In this document: positions 12,083 through 19,922 of the stretch, in pieces
Layout of the letters: the number at the start of each line of letters is the position of its first letter
How positions within the stretch are numbered: position 1 is the first letter of the stretch
NCBI RefSeq assembly: GCF_001718795.1
Contig: NZ_CP013437.1
Span: 186,001 to 250,000, forward strand
Direction of reading: 5' to 3'
Source: Burkholderia latens
GTDB lineage: Bacteria > Pseudomonadota > Gammaproteobacteria > Burkholderiales > Burkholderiaceae
DNA: 64,000 bases
Program-made: the position numbers and the translations under genes
Notes under the pieces: model-generated
Database searches by the model: none
The model's input: only the letters and a program-made list of their open reading frames with translations
What the model was told of the DNA's origin: nothing

Positions 12083-13153
12083 TCACGCGCACTCGTACCA
12101 GCCCTTCGACCGGTTCACGACACGCACCACGAGCAGCATCGCCGGCACCTCGATCAACACGCCGACGACGGTGGCAAGCGCCGCGCCGGAATGAAAACCG
12201 AACAGGCTGATCGCGGCCGCGACGGCGAGTTCGAAAAAGTTGGATGCGCCGATCAGCGCGGACGGACATGCGACGGCGTGCTGTTCGCCGACCGCGCGAT
12301 TGAGCCAGTACGCGAGCGCCGCGTTGAAGAACACCTGGATCAGGATCGGCACCGCGAGCAGTGCAATGACGACCGGCTGCGCGATGATGGCTTCACCCTG
12401 GAACGCGAACAGCAGCACGAGCGTCGCGAGCAGCGCGGCGATCGACCACGGGCCGATCCTTGCCATCGCCGCATCGAACGCCGTCTGCCCTTGCGCGAGC
12501 AGCCGCCTGCGCCACAGCTGCGCGACGATCACCGGAATCACGATGTAGAGCGCCACCGACGTGAGCAGCGTCGGCCACGGCACCGTGATCGCCGACATCC
12601 CGAGCAGCAGCCCGACGAGCGGTGCGAACGCGATCACCATGATGCTGTCGTTCAGCGCGACCTGCGACAGCGTGAACAGCGGGTCGCCGCCCGTCAGCCG
12701 GCTCCATACGAACACCATCGCGGTGCACGGCGCGGCCGCGAGCAGGATCAGGCCGGCAACGTAGCTGTCGAGCTGCCCGGCGGGCAGCATCGGCGCGAAC
12801 AGGTGCCGCACGAACAGCCAGCCGAGGAACGCCATCGAGAACGGCTTGACGAGCCAGTTCACGACCAGCGTGACGCCGATGCCCTTCACGTGGCGGCGCA
12901 CTTCATGCAGCGCGCCGAAGTCGACCTTCACGAGCATCGGGATGATCATCACCCAGATCAGCAGCCCGACCGGCAGGTTGACCTGCGCGTATTCGATGCG
13001 GCCGATCCGCTGGAAGACGCCGGGCAGCATCTGGCCCAGCGCGATGCCGGCGACGATGCACAGTGCAACCCACACCGTCAGGTAGCGTTCGAAGAAATTG
13101 ATCGCCGGCTTCTCGGCGGCGTGACGATGCGGATTGACGTTGGACGTGTTCAT
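12083..13153 (-). CDS. arsB: ACR3-family arsenite efflux permease
   Basis: Inner-membrane antiporter of about ten transmembrane segments that expels As(III); about 356 aa. ACR3 signatures include [20 protein letters not shown], which contains the essential Cys, and [14 protein letters not shown]. The conserved [17 protein letters not shown] lies near the C-terminus. This is the ACR3 type, not the 12-TM ArsB of E. coli, although genomes often label it arsB. The start at [11 protein letters not shown] was preferred over a GTG ten codons earlier, since GAG sits about 9 bases before the ATG. It lies between arsC and arsH in an arsR-arsC-acr3-arsH operon. Confidence 0.94.
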   Translation of the reverse strand: MNTSNVNPHRHAAEKPAINFFERYLTVWVALCIVAGIALGQMLPGVFQRIGRIEYAQVNLPVGLLIWVMIIPMLVKVDFGALHEVRRHVKGIGVTLVVNWLVKPFSMAFLGWLFVRHLFAPMLPAGQLDSYVAGLILLAAAPCTAMVFVWSRLTGGDPLFTLSQVALNDSIMVIAFAPLVGLLLGMSAITVPWPTLLTSVALYIVIPVIVAQLWRRRLLAQGQTAFDAAMARIGPWSIAALLATLVLLFAFQGEAIIAQPVVIALLAVPILIQVFFNAALAYWLNRAVGEQHAVACPSALIGASNFFELAVAAAISLFGFHSGAALATVVGVLIEVPAMLLVVRVVNRSKGWYECA

Positions 13154-13220
13154 CGGGCAGGACTCGATACGGGAAAAACGCACGCGCGCGGCCAGCTCGG
13201 ACAGACCGCGAGACGCGCGC

Positions 13221-13715
13221 TCAGTTGCGCGAGATGTCGTTCAGCGCGGCCGCGAGTTCGGCGTCGCTCATGCGCTCGAGCGGCAGCGCCAGCAGTTGCA
13301 GCATCCGGTAGCCGAGCGCCTCGCGCGTCAGTTCGAACGCGAGCCGCTTGCCCGCATCGCCGCCCGGCGCGTTCGACGGATCGGCGTAACCCCAATGCGC
13401 CTTCACCGGGCTCCCGGGCCAGTATGGGCACGTCTCCGCGGCCGCGCTGTCGCACACCGTGATCACGATGCGCATTGGCGGCGCGCCGTCGCCGACGAAT
13501 TCGTCCCAGCTTTTGCTGCGATAACCGGCGACATCGACACCGGCGCCGGTCAGCGCGTCCAGCGCAAACGGATTCAGCCGGCCGTTCGGCGCGCTGCCCG
13601 CGCTGAACGCGCGCACGTCGCGGCCGAGCTTTTCGGCCCAGTGGTTCAGCATTCCCTCGGCGAGCACGCTGCGCGCGGAATTGTGAGTGCAGAGGATCAG
13701 GACGTTGGTGGTCAT
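13221..13715 (-). CDS. arsC: arsenate reductase ArsC (low-molecular-weight phosphatase type)
   Basis: Reduces arsenate to arsenite for export by the Acr3 permease; 164 aa, LMW protein tyrosine phosphatase fold. The phosphate-binding loop is near the N-terminus: ILCTHNSARSVLAEG (C-x5-R-S). The conserved VITVCDSAAAETCPYWPG supplies further Cys residues. KAHWGYADPSNAPG is the usual substrate-loop region. The start at MTTNVLIL matches the family. A much longer upstream frame overlaps arsR and is not coding. Spacing to arsR is 23 bases and to acr3 about 67 bases. Confidence 0.94.
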   Translation of the reverse strand: MTTNVLILCTHNSARSVLAEGMLNHWAEKLGRDVRAFSAGSAPNGRLNPFALDALTGAGVDVAGYRSKSWDEFVGDGAPPMRIVITVCDSAAAETCPYWPGSPVKAHWGYADPSNAPGGDAGKRLAFELTREALGYRMLQLLALPLERMSDAELAAALNDISRN

Positions 13716-13738
13716 CTTTGGCAGCGAATGTGTGGCGG

Positions 13739-14074
13739 TTACGCCGTGCCCGGGCAGTCGGCCGAACACGCGGACACCGGCGCGCACGGATTGCCGCCGC
13801 AGCAGTTCTCCGTGAGGTAGCCGAGGAGCGCGTTCATCGTCGTGAAGTTTGCGCAATAGATCACGTACCGGCCTTCCTGCCGGCTCGTGACGAGCTGCGC
13901 ATGCGCGAGTTCCTTGAGGTGAAACGACAGCGACGAAGGCGGCACGTCGAGCAGTGTCGCGATCCGGCCGGCCGGCAGGCCGCCCGGGCCGGCCTGCACG
14001 AGCGCCCGGAACACCGCGAGGCGCGACTCGTGCGCGAGCGCCGCAAGCGCGGCAACGGTCTGGTTCGTTTGCAT
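13739..14074 (-). CDS. arsR: ArsR-family As(III)-responsive repressor
   Basis: Winged-helix repressor of 111 aa that should release the ars promoter when it binds As(III). The recognition helix region is PSSLSFHLKELAHAQLVTSR. It has no CxC in the DNA-binding helix. Instead Cys residues are near the C-terminus (YLTENCCGG, NPCAPVSAC, DCPG), as in the Acidithiobacillus-type ArsR, which senses with three C-terminal cysteines. The start MQTNQTVAAL lies only 2 bases from a perfect inverted repeat (14077-14100), leaving little room for a ribosome binding site; the message may be leaderless or very short-leadered. First gene of the ars operon. Confidence 0.93.
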   Translation of the reverse strand: MQTNQTVAALAALAHESRLAVFRALVQAGPGGLPAGRIATLLDVPPSSLSFHLKELAHAQLVTSRQEGRYVIYCANFTTMNALLGYLTENCCGGNPCAPVSACSADCPGTA

Positions 14075-14076
14075 TT

Positions 14077-14100
14077 TTCGATAATACTCGAAATATCGAA
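14077..14100 (-). promoter_or_regulatory. probable ArsR operator
   Basis: Perfect inverted repeat TTCGATA-N10-TATCGAA immediately upstream of the arsR ATG. A TATTAT -10-like hexamer (minus strand, 14081-14086) lies inside it. Position and symmetry fit an autoregulatory ArsR site. Confidence 0.7.
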
Positions 14101-14272
14101 TGGATGCAGCGACGAACCGGTGATCGTCTTGCCGGTGTAACCGCCCCGGGACGCGCGAGGGCGTCGCGCCGGCCGCGCCGGCGACGCGGAATCCCGCCGG
14201 GCGAACGGTATTGACGTAATATCGTGCGGATTCGTAGAAGCATCCACCGTTCATACCGTCATGAGGGGCGAC

Positions 14273-15394
14273 ATGCGTCTAGCCGATTTCATTCTCCGGA
14301 ACATGGAACCGATCCTCGCGCAGTGGGAAGCGTTTGCCGCGACGCTGCAGCCCGCCGCGCGCAGCATGGATGCGCTCGCACTGCGCGACCACGCACGGCA
14401 GATCCTGGAAGCGGCCGCGCAGGACATCACGACCCCGCAAACCCGCGAAGAGCAACACGAAAAATCCGTTGGACGCGCACCCGAATCATTAAATGCACCG
14501 GAAACGGCCGCGCAGACGCACGCGGTGCTGCGCGCCCGCCGCGGCTTCAACATCAATCAGCTCGCGGCCGAGTATCGCGCGCTGCGGGCGAGCGTGCTGC
14601 GGCTGTGGATGGACGCGTGCCGGCCGAATGCGCCGCATCTCGACGACATGATTCGTTTCAACGAGGCGATCGACCAGGCGCTCGCGGAGTCCATTTCGTT
14701 CTTCACCGAACAGGTCGAACAGGCCCGGAACCTGTTGCTGGGCATGCTCGGCCACGACATGCGCACGCCGCTGCAGACGATTCAGCTGACCGCAACCTAT
14801 CTTGCGGCGCTCAATGCGGGCGACGACATATCGGAGGCCGCCGGCCGACTGATCAGAAGCGGCGGCCGCATGCAGGCGCTCCTCGACGATCTCTGCGACT
14901 TCAACCGGACCCAGCTCGGGCTCGGCATTCACGTCGATCCTCGCGACGCCGACCTCGCGGACATCGTCGACAATGTGGTCGACGAACTACGGGGAGCCCA
15001 TCCCGATCGCGAAATCGACGTCGATCTCGGCGGCGATCTGCGCGGCCACTGGGATGATCGGCGCATGCAGCAAATGCTCAGCAACCTCGTGAGCAACGCG
15101 CTCAAGTACGGAACGCCGAATACGCCGGTACGCGTGAGCGCGGCGTCGGCCGGCGCCGACGTGCTCATCGAGGTCGGCAACAAGGGGCCGGCGCTCGACC
15201 GGCTCATGCTCGAGCGCATCTTCGATCCGCTTCAGCGCGGCGCCGACCAGCGGCAAAGAACCGCGGCCGATGCGGGATTGGGGCTCGGCCTGTATATCGC
15301 CAGCGAGATCGCAAGGGCCCACCGAGGGCGAATCGACGCGCGGTCGGATCACGCGGAAACGGTATTCGCGGTGCGGCTGCCGAAAACCGGCTGA
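14273..15394 (+). CDS. soluble sensor histidine kinase with RsbRD-like N-terminal domain
   Basis: Cytoplasmic histidine kinase of about 373 aa with no membrane segment. Residues 1-150 form an all-helical domain (LADFILRNMEPILAQWEAFA) resembling the RsbRD/RsbU-type N-terminal input domain. The H-box is LLGMLGHDMRTPLQT, followed by HATPase_c with an N-box (MLSNLVSNALKYG), a weak G1 region (VGNKGPALDR) and G2 (GLGLGLYIASEIARAH). The D-x-G-x-G motif is degenerate (NKGPA). The start at 14273 has GAGGGG upstream; an ATG at 14261 would add four residues. It is divergent from arsR, with no response regulator next to it, so it is an orphan kinase. Confidence 0.88.
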   Translation: MRLADFILRNMEPILAQWEAFAATLQPAARSMDALALRDHARQILEAAAQDITTPQTREEQHEKSVGRAPESLNAPETAAQTHAVLRARRGFNINQLAAEYRALRASVLRLWMDACRPNAPHLDDMIRFNEAIDQALAESISFFTEQVEQARNLLLGMLGHDMRTPLQTIQLTATYLAALNAGDDISEAAGRLIRSGGRMQALLDDLCDFNRTQLGLGIHVDPRDADLADIVDNVVDELRGAHPDREIDVDLGGDLRGHWDDRRMQQMLSNLVSNALKYGTPNTPVRVSAASAGADVLIEVGNKGPALDRLMLERIFDPLQRGADQRQRTAADAGLGLGLYIASEIARAHRGRIDARSDHAETVFAVRLPKTG

Positions 15395-15532
15395 CGCAGC
15401 CGGCGCGATCGCAGCGTCGTGCGGATCCGGCCGACAGGTGAGCTGCGAACGCCCATATCGGCCCCAGTGACTCTCGCCGGCACGCCGCGTCCAAACGCGT
15501 CGACCCGCTGCGCCGCTGCCGTCGTCACCCGA
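15395..15532. other. convergent intergenic spacer, nothing recognised
   Basis: 138 bases between the histidine kinase stop and the stop of the 83-aa gene. I see no gene, hairpin with T-tract or repeat. Confidence 0.5.
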
Positions 15533-15784
15533 TCACGCCCCCTCCTCCGGCGGCAGCGCACCGCTGTCGTCCTCCCACAGCGACTCACCGCTCTTGTGCC
15601 CGCCGCTCGTCGTGATCGGCCCTTGAGCGCCGCCGCGCTTCGCCCGTCGTGCGCCGTCCGCTGACGTAGCCGCCCGCACGCGCGGGCGCGCGCGGGTCGG
15701 CGCGACGGTTCGCTGTCCGTCACCGCGGCGCTCGTCGGTGGCCGCCGGATCGTGCGTCTGTCTCGCATTCGTCGCTGCGTTCAT
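15533..15784 (-). CDS. small hypothetical protein, 83 aa
   Basis: Not a family I recognise. It is hydrophilic, Arg/Ala-rich in the first half, then TTSGGHKSGESLWEDDSGALPPEEGA (written here in parts: TTSGGHKSGESL, WEDDSGALPPEEGA), an acidic tail with no membrane segment. Support that it is real: GGGAG sits 8 bases before the ATG, and a sigma-54-type -24/-12 element (15834-15848) lies about 50 bases upstream. Codon usage matches its neighbours. It is divergent from the phosphatidylserine decarboxylase-like gene. Confidence 0.62.
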   Translation of the reverse strand: MNAATNARQTHDPAATDERRGDGQRTVAPTRARPRVRAATSADGARRAKRGGAQGPITTSGGHKSGESLWEDDSGALPPEEGA

Positions 15785-15833
15785 GTGTGCTCTCCCGAAT
15801 CGTTCATTGAAGGAATCCGCTCGCCACAGCGCA

Positions 15834-15848
15834 GCAATTTGGGTGCCG
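15834..15848 (-). promoter_or_regulatory. sigma-54 promoter candidate for the 83-aa gene
   Basis: Minus strand reads CGGCACC-CAAA-TTGC against consensus TGGCACG-N4-TTGC, with GG and GC correctly spaced. Expected start near 15822, ATG at 15784. Confidence 0.6.
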
Positions 15849-15854
15849 GACAGC

Positions 15855-15869
15855 GGGCAAGCGTCTTGC
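15855..15869 (+). promoter_or_regulatory. sigma-54 promoter candidate for the psd-like gene
   Basis: GGGCAAG-CGTC-TTGC, one core mismatch. Expected start near 15881; the ATG at 15908 has GGAGGTG before it. Divergent partner of the site at 15834-15848. Confidence 0.6.
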
Positions 15870-15907
15870 TGGATGCGTCCGTATCGCAATGCTCCCCGGA
15901 GGTGACC

Positions 15908-17155
15908 ATGCCGACAAACAGCACGCCGCCCGACACGCGCCATCGCATCGGCGAATGGATGACGGGCAACGAAGCGCACATGGCCGCATATCGCGAAAAA
16001 ATTGCGAAGGAAGCGCACGCGCAGGCCGGCGAACGGCTGCGCACGCCGGCCGTGCAGGAACTCGCGCGGCTGTTCGACGACAACGCGGTGCTGCGCATGA
16101 GCCTCACCCGCGCCATCGACGAGGCGCGCGAGTCGGGCCGGCGGCTCGGCTACGCGTCGATCGGCGAGCTGATGACGGTGATCGACCATCTGATGACCTA
16201 CACGCCGCCATTCAGCGAAACGAGCATGATCGTGTGTCCGCTGAACGCGTTCCTCGACTGGCCGATGTGCATGCCGTCGGGGCACGCGGTGTTCCGCGAC
16301 GCGACGGTCAACGCGCATCTGAAGCAGGTGCTGAACGTGTGGTGCGACTTCCTCGGCGGCCCGCATTCGCGCACGCACCTCGACACGGCGCCGCCCGACG
16401 GCTGGTTCTGCGATGAGGCGCGCAAGCGGCTCGGCCTGTCGCAGTTCCAGTATCGGGAAGACCAGCCGCACTGGGGCTTCGATTCGTGGAACGATTTCTT
16501 TACGCGGCGCTTTCGCGCAGGCGCGCGGCCCGTCGCTGCGCCGAACGACCCGCACGTGATCGTCAGCGCGTGCGAGGCCGCGCCGTATCACACCGAATCG
16601 AACCTGAAGATTCGTGACACGTTCTGGATCAAGGGCCAGCCGTATTCGCTGCGCGACATCTTCACGCCCGCGCGGCTGCCGCTCGCCGAGCGCTTCGTCG
16701 GCGGCGATCTCTATCAGGCGTATCTCAGCGCGTACAACTATCATCGCTGGCACGCGCCCGTGCGTGGCACCGTCACGCATGCGTACCGGGTGGACGGCGC
16801 CTACTACTCGGTCGTCGAGGCCGAAGGACCGGACCCGGCCGGACTCAACGACTCGCAAGGCTACATGACCGCCGTGGCCGCGCGTGCGGTGATCGCCATC
16901 GACAGCGACGATCCGGGAATCGGCACGGTGGCAGCCGTGTTCGTCGGGATGGGCGACGTGTCGTCGTGCGTGGTCGAGGTCGTGCCCGGGCAACGCGTCG
17001 GCAAGGGCGACGAGATCGGTTACTTCCAGTACGGCGGTTCCACCTGCTGCCTGCTGTTCGAGCCGGGCGTGATCGACCGCTTCCTGCACGAACCGCCGTC
17101 CGGCGGCGACGCACCGGTCGTGCAAGTGAACGCGTCAGTCGCCATCGCGCGTTGA
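15908..17155 (+). CDS. phosphatidylserine decarboxylase-like protein
   Basis: 415 aa. The N-terminal about 150 residues match the extra domain found in front of some non-canonical decarboxylases (LRTPAVQELARLFDDN, CPLNAFLDWPMCMPSG). The C-terminal half is a PSD domain with WNDFFTRRFRAGARPV, RGTVTHAYRVDGAYYSV and the self-cleavage region FQYGGSTCCLLF. Canonical enzymes have LGST at the pyruvoyl cleavage site, and here it is GGST. If active it makes phosphatidylethanolamine from phosphatidylserine, but members of this branch may act on other substrates (for example amino acids). It is distinct from the housekeeping psd. GGAGGTGACC precedes the ATG. A sigma-54-type promoter lies just upstream. 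Confidence 0.85.
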   Translation: MPTNSTPPDTRHRIGEWMTGNEAHMAAYREKIAKEAHAQAGERLRTPAVQELARLFDDNAVLRMSLTRAIDEARESGRRLGYASIGELMTVIDHLMTYTPPFSETSMIVCPLNAFLDWPMCMPSGHAVFRDATVNAHLKQVLNVWCDFLGGPHSRTHLDTAPPDGWFCDEARKRLGLSQFQYREDQPHWGFDSWNDFFTRRFRAGARPVAAPNDPHVIVSACEAAPYHTESNLKIRDTFWIKGQPYSLRDIFTPARLPLAERFVGGDLYQAYLSAYNYHRWHAPVRGTVTHAYRVDGAYYSVVEAEGPDPAGLNDSQGYMTAVAARAVIAIDSDDPGIGTVAAVFVGMGDVSSCVVEVVPGQRVGKGDEIGYFQYGGSTCCLLFEPGVIDRFLHEPPSGGDAPVVQVNASVAIAR

Positions 17156-17170
17156 CGCGGCGCCGGCGCG

Positions 17171-17395
17171 TCACGCGTCGGCGCCGCCGAACGCACGTCC
17201 GGCATGCCGCTGCATGCACTGGACGATCGACAAGCCGTTCGGCGTCAGCGCGAGCCGGCGCGCGCCCGATTCGTCTGCACGAATTTCGATCAGGTGTCGT
17301 TCCATCAACGACGCGATATCTTCGCGATCGGGATGGATCTCGTCCGGCGCGCGATGCGCCAGGAACAGCGTGGCAAATTCATGCGCGGTCAGCAT
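17171..17395 (-). CDS. small conserved hypothetical protein, 74 aa
   Basis: Soluble protein. The second half, SLMERHLIEIRADESGARRL followed by ALTPNGLSIVQCMQ, resembles the recognition-wing part of a winged-helix domain (a helix ending in HLIE, a beta hairpin, then LTPNG). It may be a small DNA-binding or adaptor protein; function unknown. GGGGAGACAC precedes the ATG. A -24/-12 element with a matching upstream element lies in the 256-base intergenic region in front of it. Its stop converges on the psd-like gene. Confidence 0.7.
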   Translation of the reverse strand: MLTAHEFATLFLAHRAPDEIHPDREDIASLMERHLIEIRADESGARRLALTPNGLSIVQCMQRHAGRAFGGADA

Positions 17396-17476
17396 GTGTC
17401 TCCCCATTCGACGTCTCGACGCGATGCCGTCGCGGCATCGCGGGCGCAAATCTGCGCCTCGATTGCGGAGAGACAA

Positions 17477-17491
17477 GCAGCGAGCGTGCCA
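17477..17491 (-). promoter_or_regulatory. sigma-54 promoter candidate for the 74-aa gene
   Basis: Minus strand TGGCACG-CTCG-CTGC: a perfect -24 half, and the -12 half has C for the first T. Expected start near 17465, ATG at 17395. Confidence 0.6.
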
Positions 17492-17563
17492 GTATGTGGG
17501 CGCTGGCCGCGCCGCATGCGGCCGGCGCGCGGCGCGATCTGACGCTTTGCACGTCGCCCGCGC

Positions 17564-17580
17564 CGCTGCAAAGTTTTCAA
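17564..17580 (-). promoter_or_regulatory. conserved upstream element (putative activator site), copy 1
   Basis: Minus strand TTGAAA-ACT-TTGCAGCG. The same fixed bases occur at 18710-18726 and 31668-31684. It lies about 75 bases upstream of the -24 box at 17491, a typical enhancer position for a sigma-54 activator. The surrounding 19 bases are near-palindromic. Confidence 0.65.
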
Positions 17581-17651
17581 CGGCGTGTAACCGCGCCGCG
17601 CGGAAGCACGACGGTGCGGGAAGCGCGGTCGCACACGCCGCGCCGCCGCGC

Positions 17652-17993
17652 TCACGACTTCCGCGAACGGAACAACCCGGCGCGCGCGACGTCGCCGGCC
17701 GCCGTGTCACGTACGCGGAAATACCCGCTGTGCAGTTCGATACCGCCCTCGCCGTCCGTGAGGACTTCGGCACACGCGGCCTCGATGCGGTCGCGCCCGC
17801 GCTCGAACGCGTCGCGCAAGTCGGCTTCGAGTGCGGAGCGCGCGCCGAAATGGTCCTCGAGCGCTTCGACGGTAATCGCACACGTGAGCGGCTTCCCGTC
17901 GACGTCGACGACGAAGCGCATCTGCAGTGCTGCGCCGTCGAATTCGGGCGGGGCGTCGGTCAGCGTCACATGGCGGACGGGATCGGCGGGCAT
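17652..17993 (-). CDS. DUF1488-family protein
   Basis: 113 aa. The pattern ALQMRFVVDVDGKPLTCAIT, then VEALEDHFG, matches DUF1488, a small family of unknown function that is abundant in Burkholderia. The C-terminus (ELHSGYFRVRD) is an extension. It lies 3 bases after the DJ-1/PfpI gene stop, so it is second in a two-gene operon under the 18597-18611 promoter. No catalytic motif is visible. Confidence 0.8.
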   Translation of the reverse strand: MPADPVRHVTLTDAPPEFDGAALQMRFVVDVDGKPLTCAITVEALEDHFGARSALEADLRDAFERGRDRIEAACAEVLTDGEGGIELHSGYFRVRDTAAGDVARAGLFRSRKS

Positions 17994-17996
17994 CGC

Positions 17997-18545
17997 TCAG
18001 GCCCCCCGCGAGGCCAGCGACTGCACGATCGCGCCGTTGAACGCCGGCAGGTCGTCGGGCTTGCGGCTCGTGATCAGATTGCCGTCACGCACGACTTCCT
18101 GGTCGACCCACTTGCCGCCGGCGTTGCGGATGTCGTCCTGCAGGCTCGGCCAACTCGTCATCGTCCGACCTTCGACGAGTCCTGACGACACGAGCAGCCA
18201 GCCGCCGTGACAGATCGCCGCGACAGGCTTGCCCGCACCGACGGCCGCGGTCACGAATTCGCGCGCGGCGGGCACCATCCGGATCGCGTCGCCGTTGACG
18301 ACGCCGCCCGGCAGCACGACCGCGTCGTAATCGCCTTCGCGCGCGTCGTCGAACGTGCGGTCGACCTTCACGCGCTCGCCCTTGTCGACGTGACGCAAGC
18401 CCTGGATCTCGCCCGCTTTCTGCGAGATTACGTCCACCTGGGCGCCCTCGGCCTTCAGCGCCCGCTGCGGTTCGACGAGTTCGGCTTCCTCGAAGCCGTC
18501 CACCGCGAGTATCGCTACCTTGCAATGCTCCAGCTTGCCGGTCAT
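17997..18545 (-). CDS. DJ-1/PfpI family (YhbO-type) protein
   Basis: 182 aa. Class I glutamine amidotransferase-like fold of the PfpI/YhbO group, which act as deglycases or stress chaperones on carbonyl-damaged protein and DNA. Nucleophile elbow PVAAICHGGW (Cys-His); the conserved Glu is in DGFEEAELVEP. LPGGVVNGD and SWPSLQDDIRNAGGKWVDQE are family signatures. The start was chosen at MTGKLEHCK, with AGGGAG upstream. An exact GGCACG-N4-TTGC element and the conserved upstream element precede it, so it is probably part of the clustered stress regulon. Confidence 0.9.
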   Translation of the reverse strand: MTGKLEHCKVAILAVDGFEEAELVEPQRALKAEGAQVDVISQKAGEIQGLRHVDKGERVKVDRTFDDAREGDYDAVVLPGGVVNGDAIRMVPAAREFVTAAVGAGKPVAAICHGGWLLVSSGLVEGRTMTSWPSLQDDIRNAGGKWVDQEVVRDGNLITSRKPDDLPAFNGAIVQSLASRGA

Positions 18546-18596
18546 GAAACGCTCCCTGGTTCGTTGCGACACCGGTCGTGCCGTGCCCGTCGCGCC

Positions 18597-18611
18597 GCAA
18601 TCCTCGTGCCG
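18597..18611 (-). promoter_or_regulatory. sigma-54 promoter of the DJ-1/PfpI operon
   Basis: Minus strand CGGCACG-AGGA-TTGC, exact core. Expected start near 18585, ATG at 18545. Confidence 0.75.
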
Positions 18612-18709
18612 CGCCCGCCGATGCCCCCGGCGCGGGGTGCACCCGTTACCCGAACGCGACCCGCCGATCGCCGCGCACGGCCTGCCCCCGACATCGGCGC
18701 GCGGACCGC

Positions 18710-18726
18710 CGCTGCAAAGATTTCAA
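18710..18726 (-). promoter_or_regulatory. conserved upstream element (putative activator site), copy 2
   Basis: Minus strand TTGAAA-TCT-TTGCAGCG, about 100 bases upstream of the -24 box at 18611. Identity with copy 1 extends to 19 of 20 bases from TTGAAA onward. Confidence 0.65.
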
Positions 18727-18809
18727 CCGGGTATGTAATGCGACCGTGGCGGCGGCGCGCCCGCGACTCCGGCCGAAGGGGTCGGGACACGACGACACGC
18801 GCGGCACGG

Positions 18810-19175
18810 TCACTGCAAATGGCGTGCGACGTCGAGCATCGCGTCGGTCAGCTCGACCGTCAGCGTGAGGTCTTCGGTAATGTCGGGCAACGTCTCGAGC
18901 ATCGCCTGCACGTTTTCGTGCAGCATCGCGTGCACGCGCAGCCGCGCGGCGTCGTCGAGCGCCGCGTAGCGCTCCATCGTGTCGCAGTCGAGCGCGAGCA
19001 CGACCGAATGGCGCGGCGCGCCCGGCGGCGCATCTTGCGCGACCGCCCACGCCGCATGAAACGTGATCCGGCCGGTCTCGATGTCGAGATGGACGGTCGT
19101 GTCGAGATCGTCCGCATCGAGCGGATCGGTGTCGATATCGCTGGCGTCGAGCAACGTGCGGTAATTCGATTGCAT
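18810..19175 (-). CDS. conserved hypothetical protein, DUF3022-like
   Basis: 121 aa, acidic, soluble. It contains GRITFHAAWAVAQDAP, then SVVLALDCDTMERYAALDDA and ARLRVHAMLHENVQAM. This layout is shared with the 128-aa protein at 28050-28436 and resembles the Burkholderia DUF3022 proteins as I remember them. Function unknown. GCAGGAGAAC precedes the ATG. It lies 89 bases behind the Gly-rich secreted gene on the same strand, with no promoter of its own that I can see. Confidence 0.7.
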   Translation of the reverse strand: MQSNYRTLLDASDIDTDPLDADDLDTTVHLDIETGRITFHAAWAVAQDAPPGAPRHSVVLALDCDTMERYAALDDAARLRVHAMLHENVQAMLETLPDITEDLTLTVELTDAMLDVARHLQ

Positions 19176-19264
19176 GATGTTCTCCTGCGTGGTGACGGAT
19201 GCCGGCCTGGCGCCGGCGTCCGCCATCGCGCCGCGCCGGGCGTGCCGGCGCGACACCGTGGTCG

Positions 19265-19840
19265 TCAGTACCCGCTGGAACCCGCGCTGCCCGTGCCGCC
19301 GGCACCGCCCCCGCCGGAGCCCGTCGCGCCGGACGAGCGACCGTTCCCGGCGCCCGCGCCGGTGCCGCCCTGGCCCGCGCCGACTCCGCCCATCCCGGCA
19401 CTGCCGCCGCCGGTCGGGCTGCCGGAGCCGGTGCCGGTCGCGCCCGTGCCGCCGGAGCCCGCGCTGCCGCTGCCGCCTGCGCCGCCGGCTCCCGCGCCGT
19501 TAGCGCCGCCGTTACCGCCGCCGGTGCTGCCGCTGCCGCCGGTGCCCGCACCGTTCGGGCCGCCCGGCTTGGTCTTGACGTGCGGGTGCCGGTGCGAGCG
19601 GGTGCTTCGCGGCTCTTGCATGCGTGTCGCCGGCGGCGGCGCAGCCGTATTGCCGTTCGTCATGTCGCCGCCCGTGCCTTGCGCGGACGTGTCAGGCGGC
19701 GACAGGATCGGCGCGCCGGTGCCTTCGCCCGGGCGCTGCGAGTTCTGCGCCCACGCGGCCGGGGCGGTTGCGATGAGCGCGACGGTCGCGCACGCGAGAA
19801 TCCGGTGCGCGGTGAATTTCGATTCGAATGCTGGCTTCAT
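19265..19840 (-). CDS. secreted Gly/Ser/Ala-rich low-complexity protein
   Basis: 191 aa. The N-terminal Sec signal has a Lys/Arg region, then ILACATVALIATAPAAWAQ with an A-x-A-type cleavage site near residue 31. The mature protein has a Pro/Thr region, a basic patch (RSTRSHRHPHVKTKPGG) and a C-terminal half made almost only of Gly, Ser, Ala and Thr ending in Tyr. Such tails are likely disordered and extracytoplasmic. CGGAG precedes the start at MKPAFESKF. Driven by an exact -24/-12 element at 19897-19911 that is the mirror image of the promoter of the divergent DUF3175 gene. Function unknown. Confidence 0.75.
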   Translation of the reverse strand: MKPAFESKFTAHRILACATVALIATAPAAWAQNSQRPGEGTGAPILSPPDTSAQGTGGDMTNGNTAAPPPATRMQEPRSTRSHRHPHVKTKPGGPNGAGTGGSGSTGGGNGGANGAGAGGAGGSGSAGSGGTGATGTGSGSPTGGGSAGMGGVGAGQGGTGAGAGNGRSSGATGSGGGGAGGTGSAGSSGY

Positions 19841-19896
19841 GAAGCGTTCTCCGTCAATAGACCTGCTGTCGTGAAATTTCCTGCGCTTTCGATTCA

Positions 19897-19911
19897 GCAA
19901 GGCGCGTGCCG
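19897..19911 (-). promoter_or_regulatory. sigma-54 promoter of the Gly-rich secreted gene
   Basis: Minus strand CGGCACG-CGCC-TTGC, exact core. Forms one arm of a perfect 15-bp inverted repeat with 19923-19937 (spacer 11). Expected start near 19885, ATG at 19840. Confidence 0.75.
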
Positions 19912-19922
19912 ACAGTGGCTCG

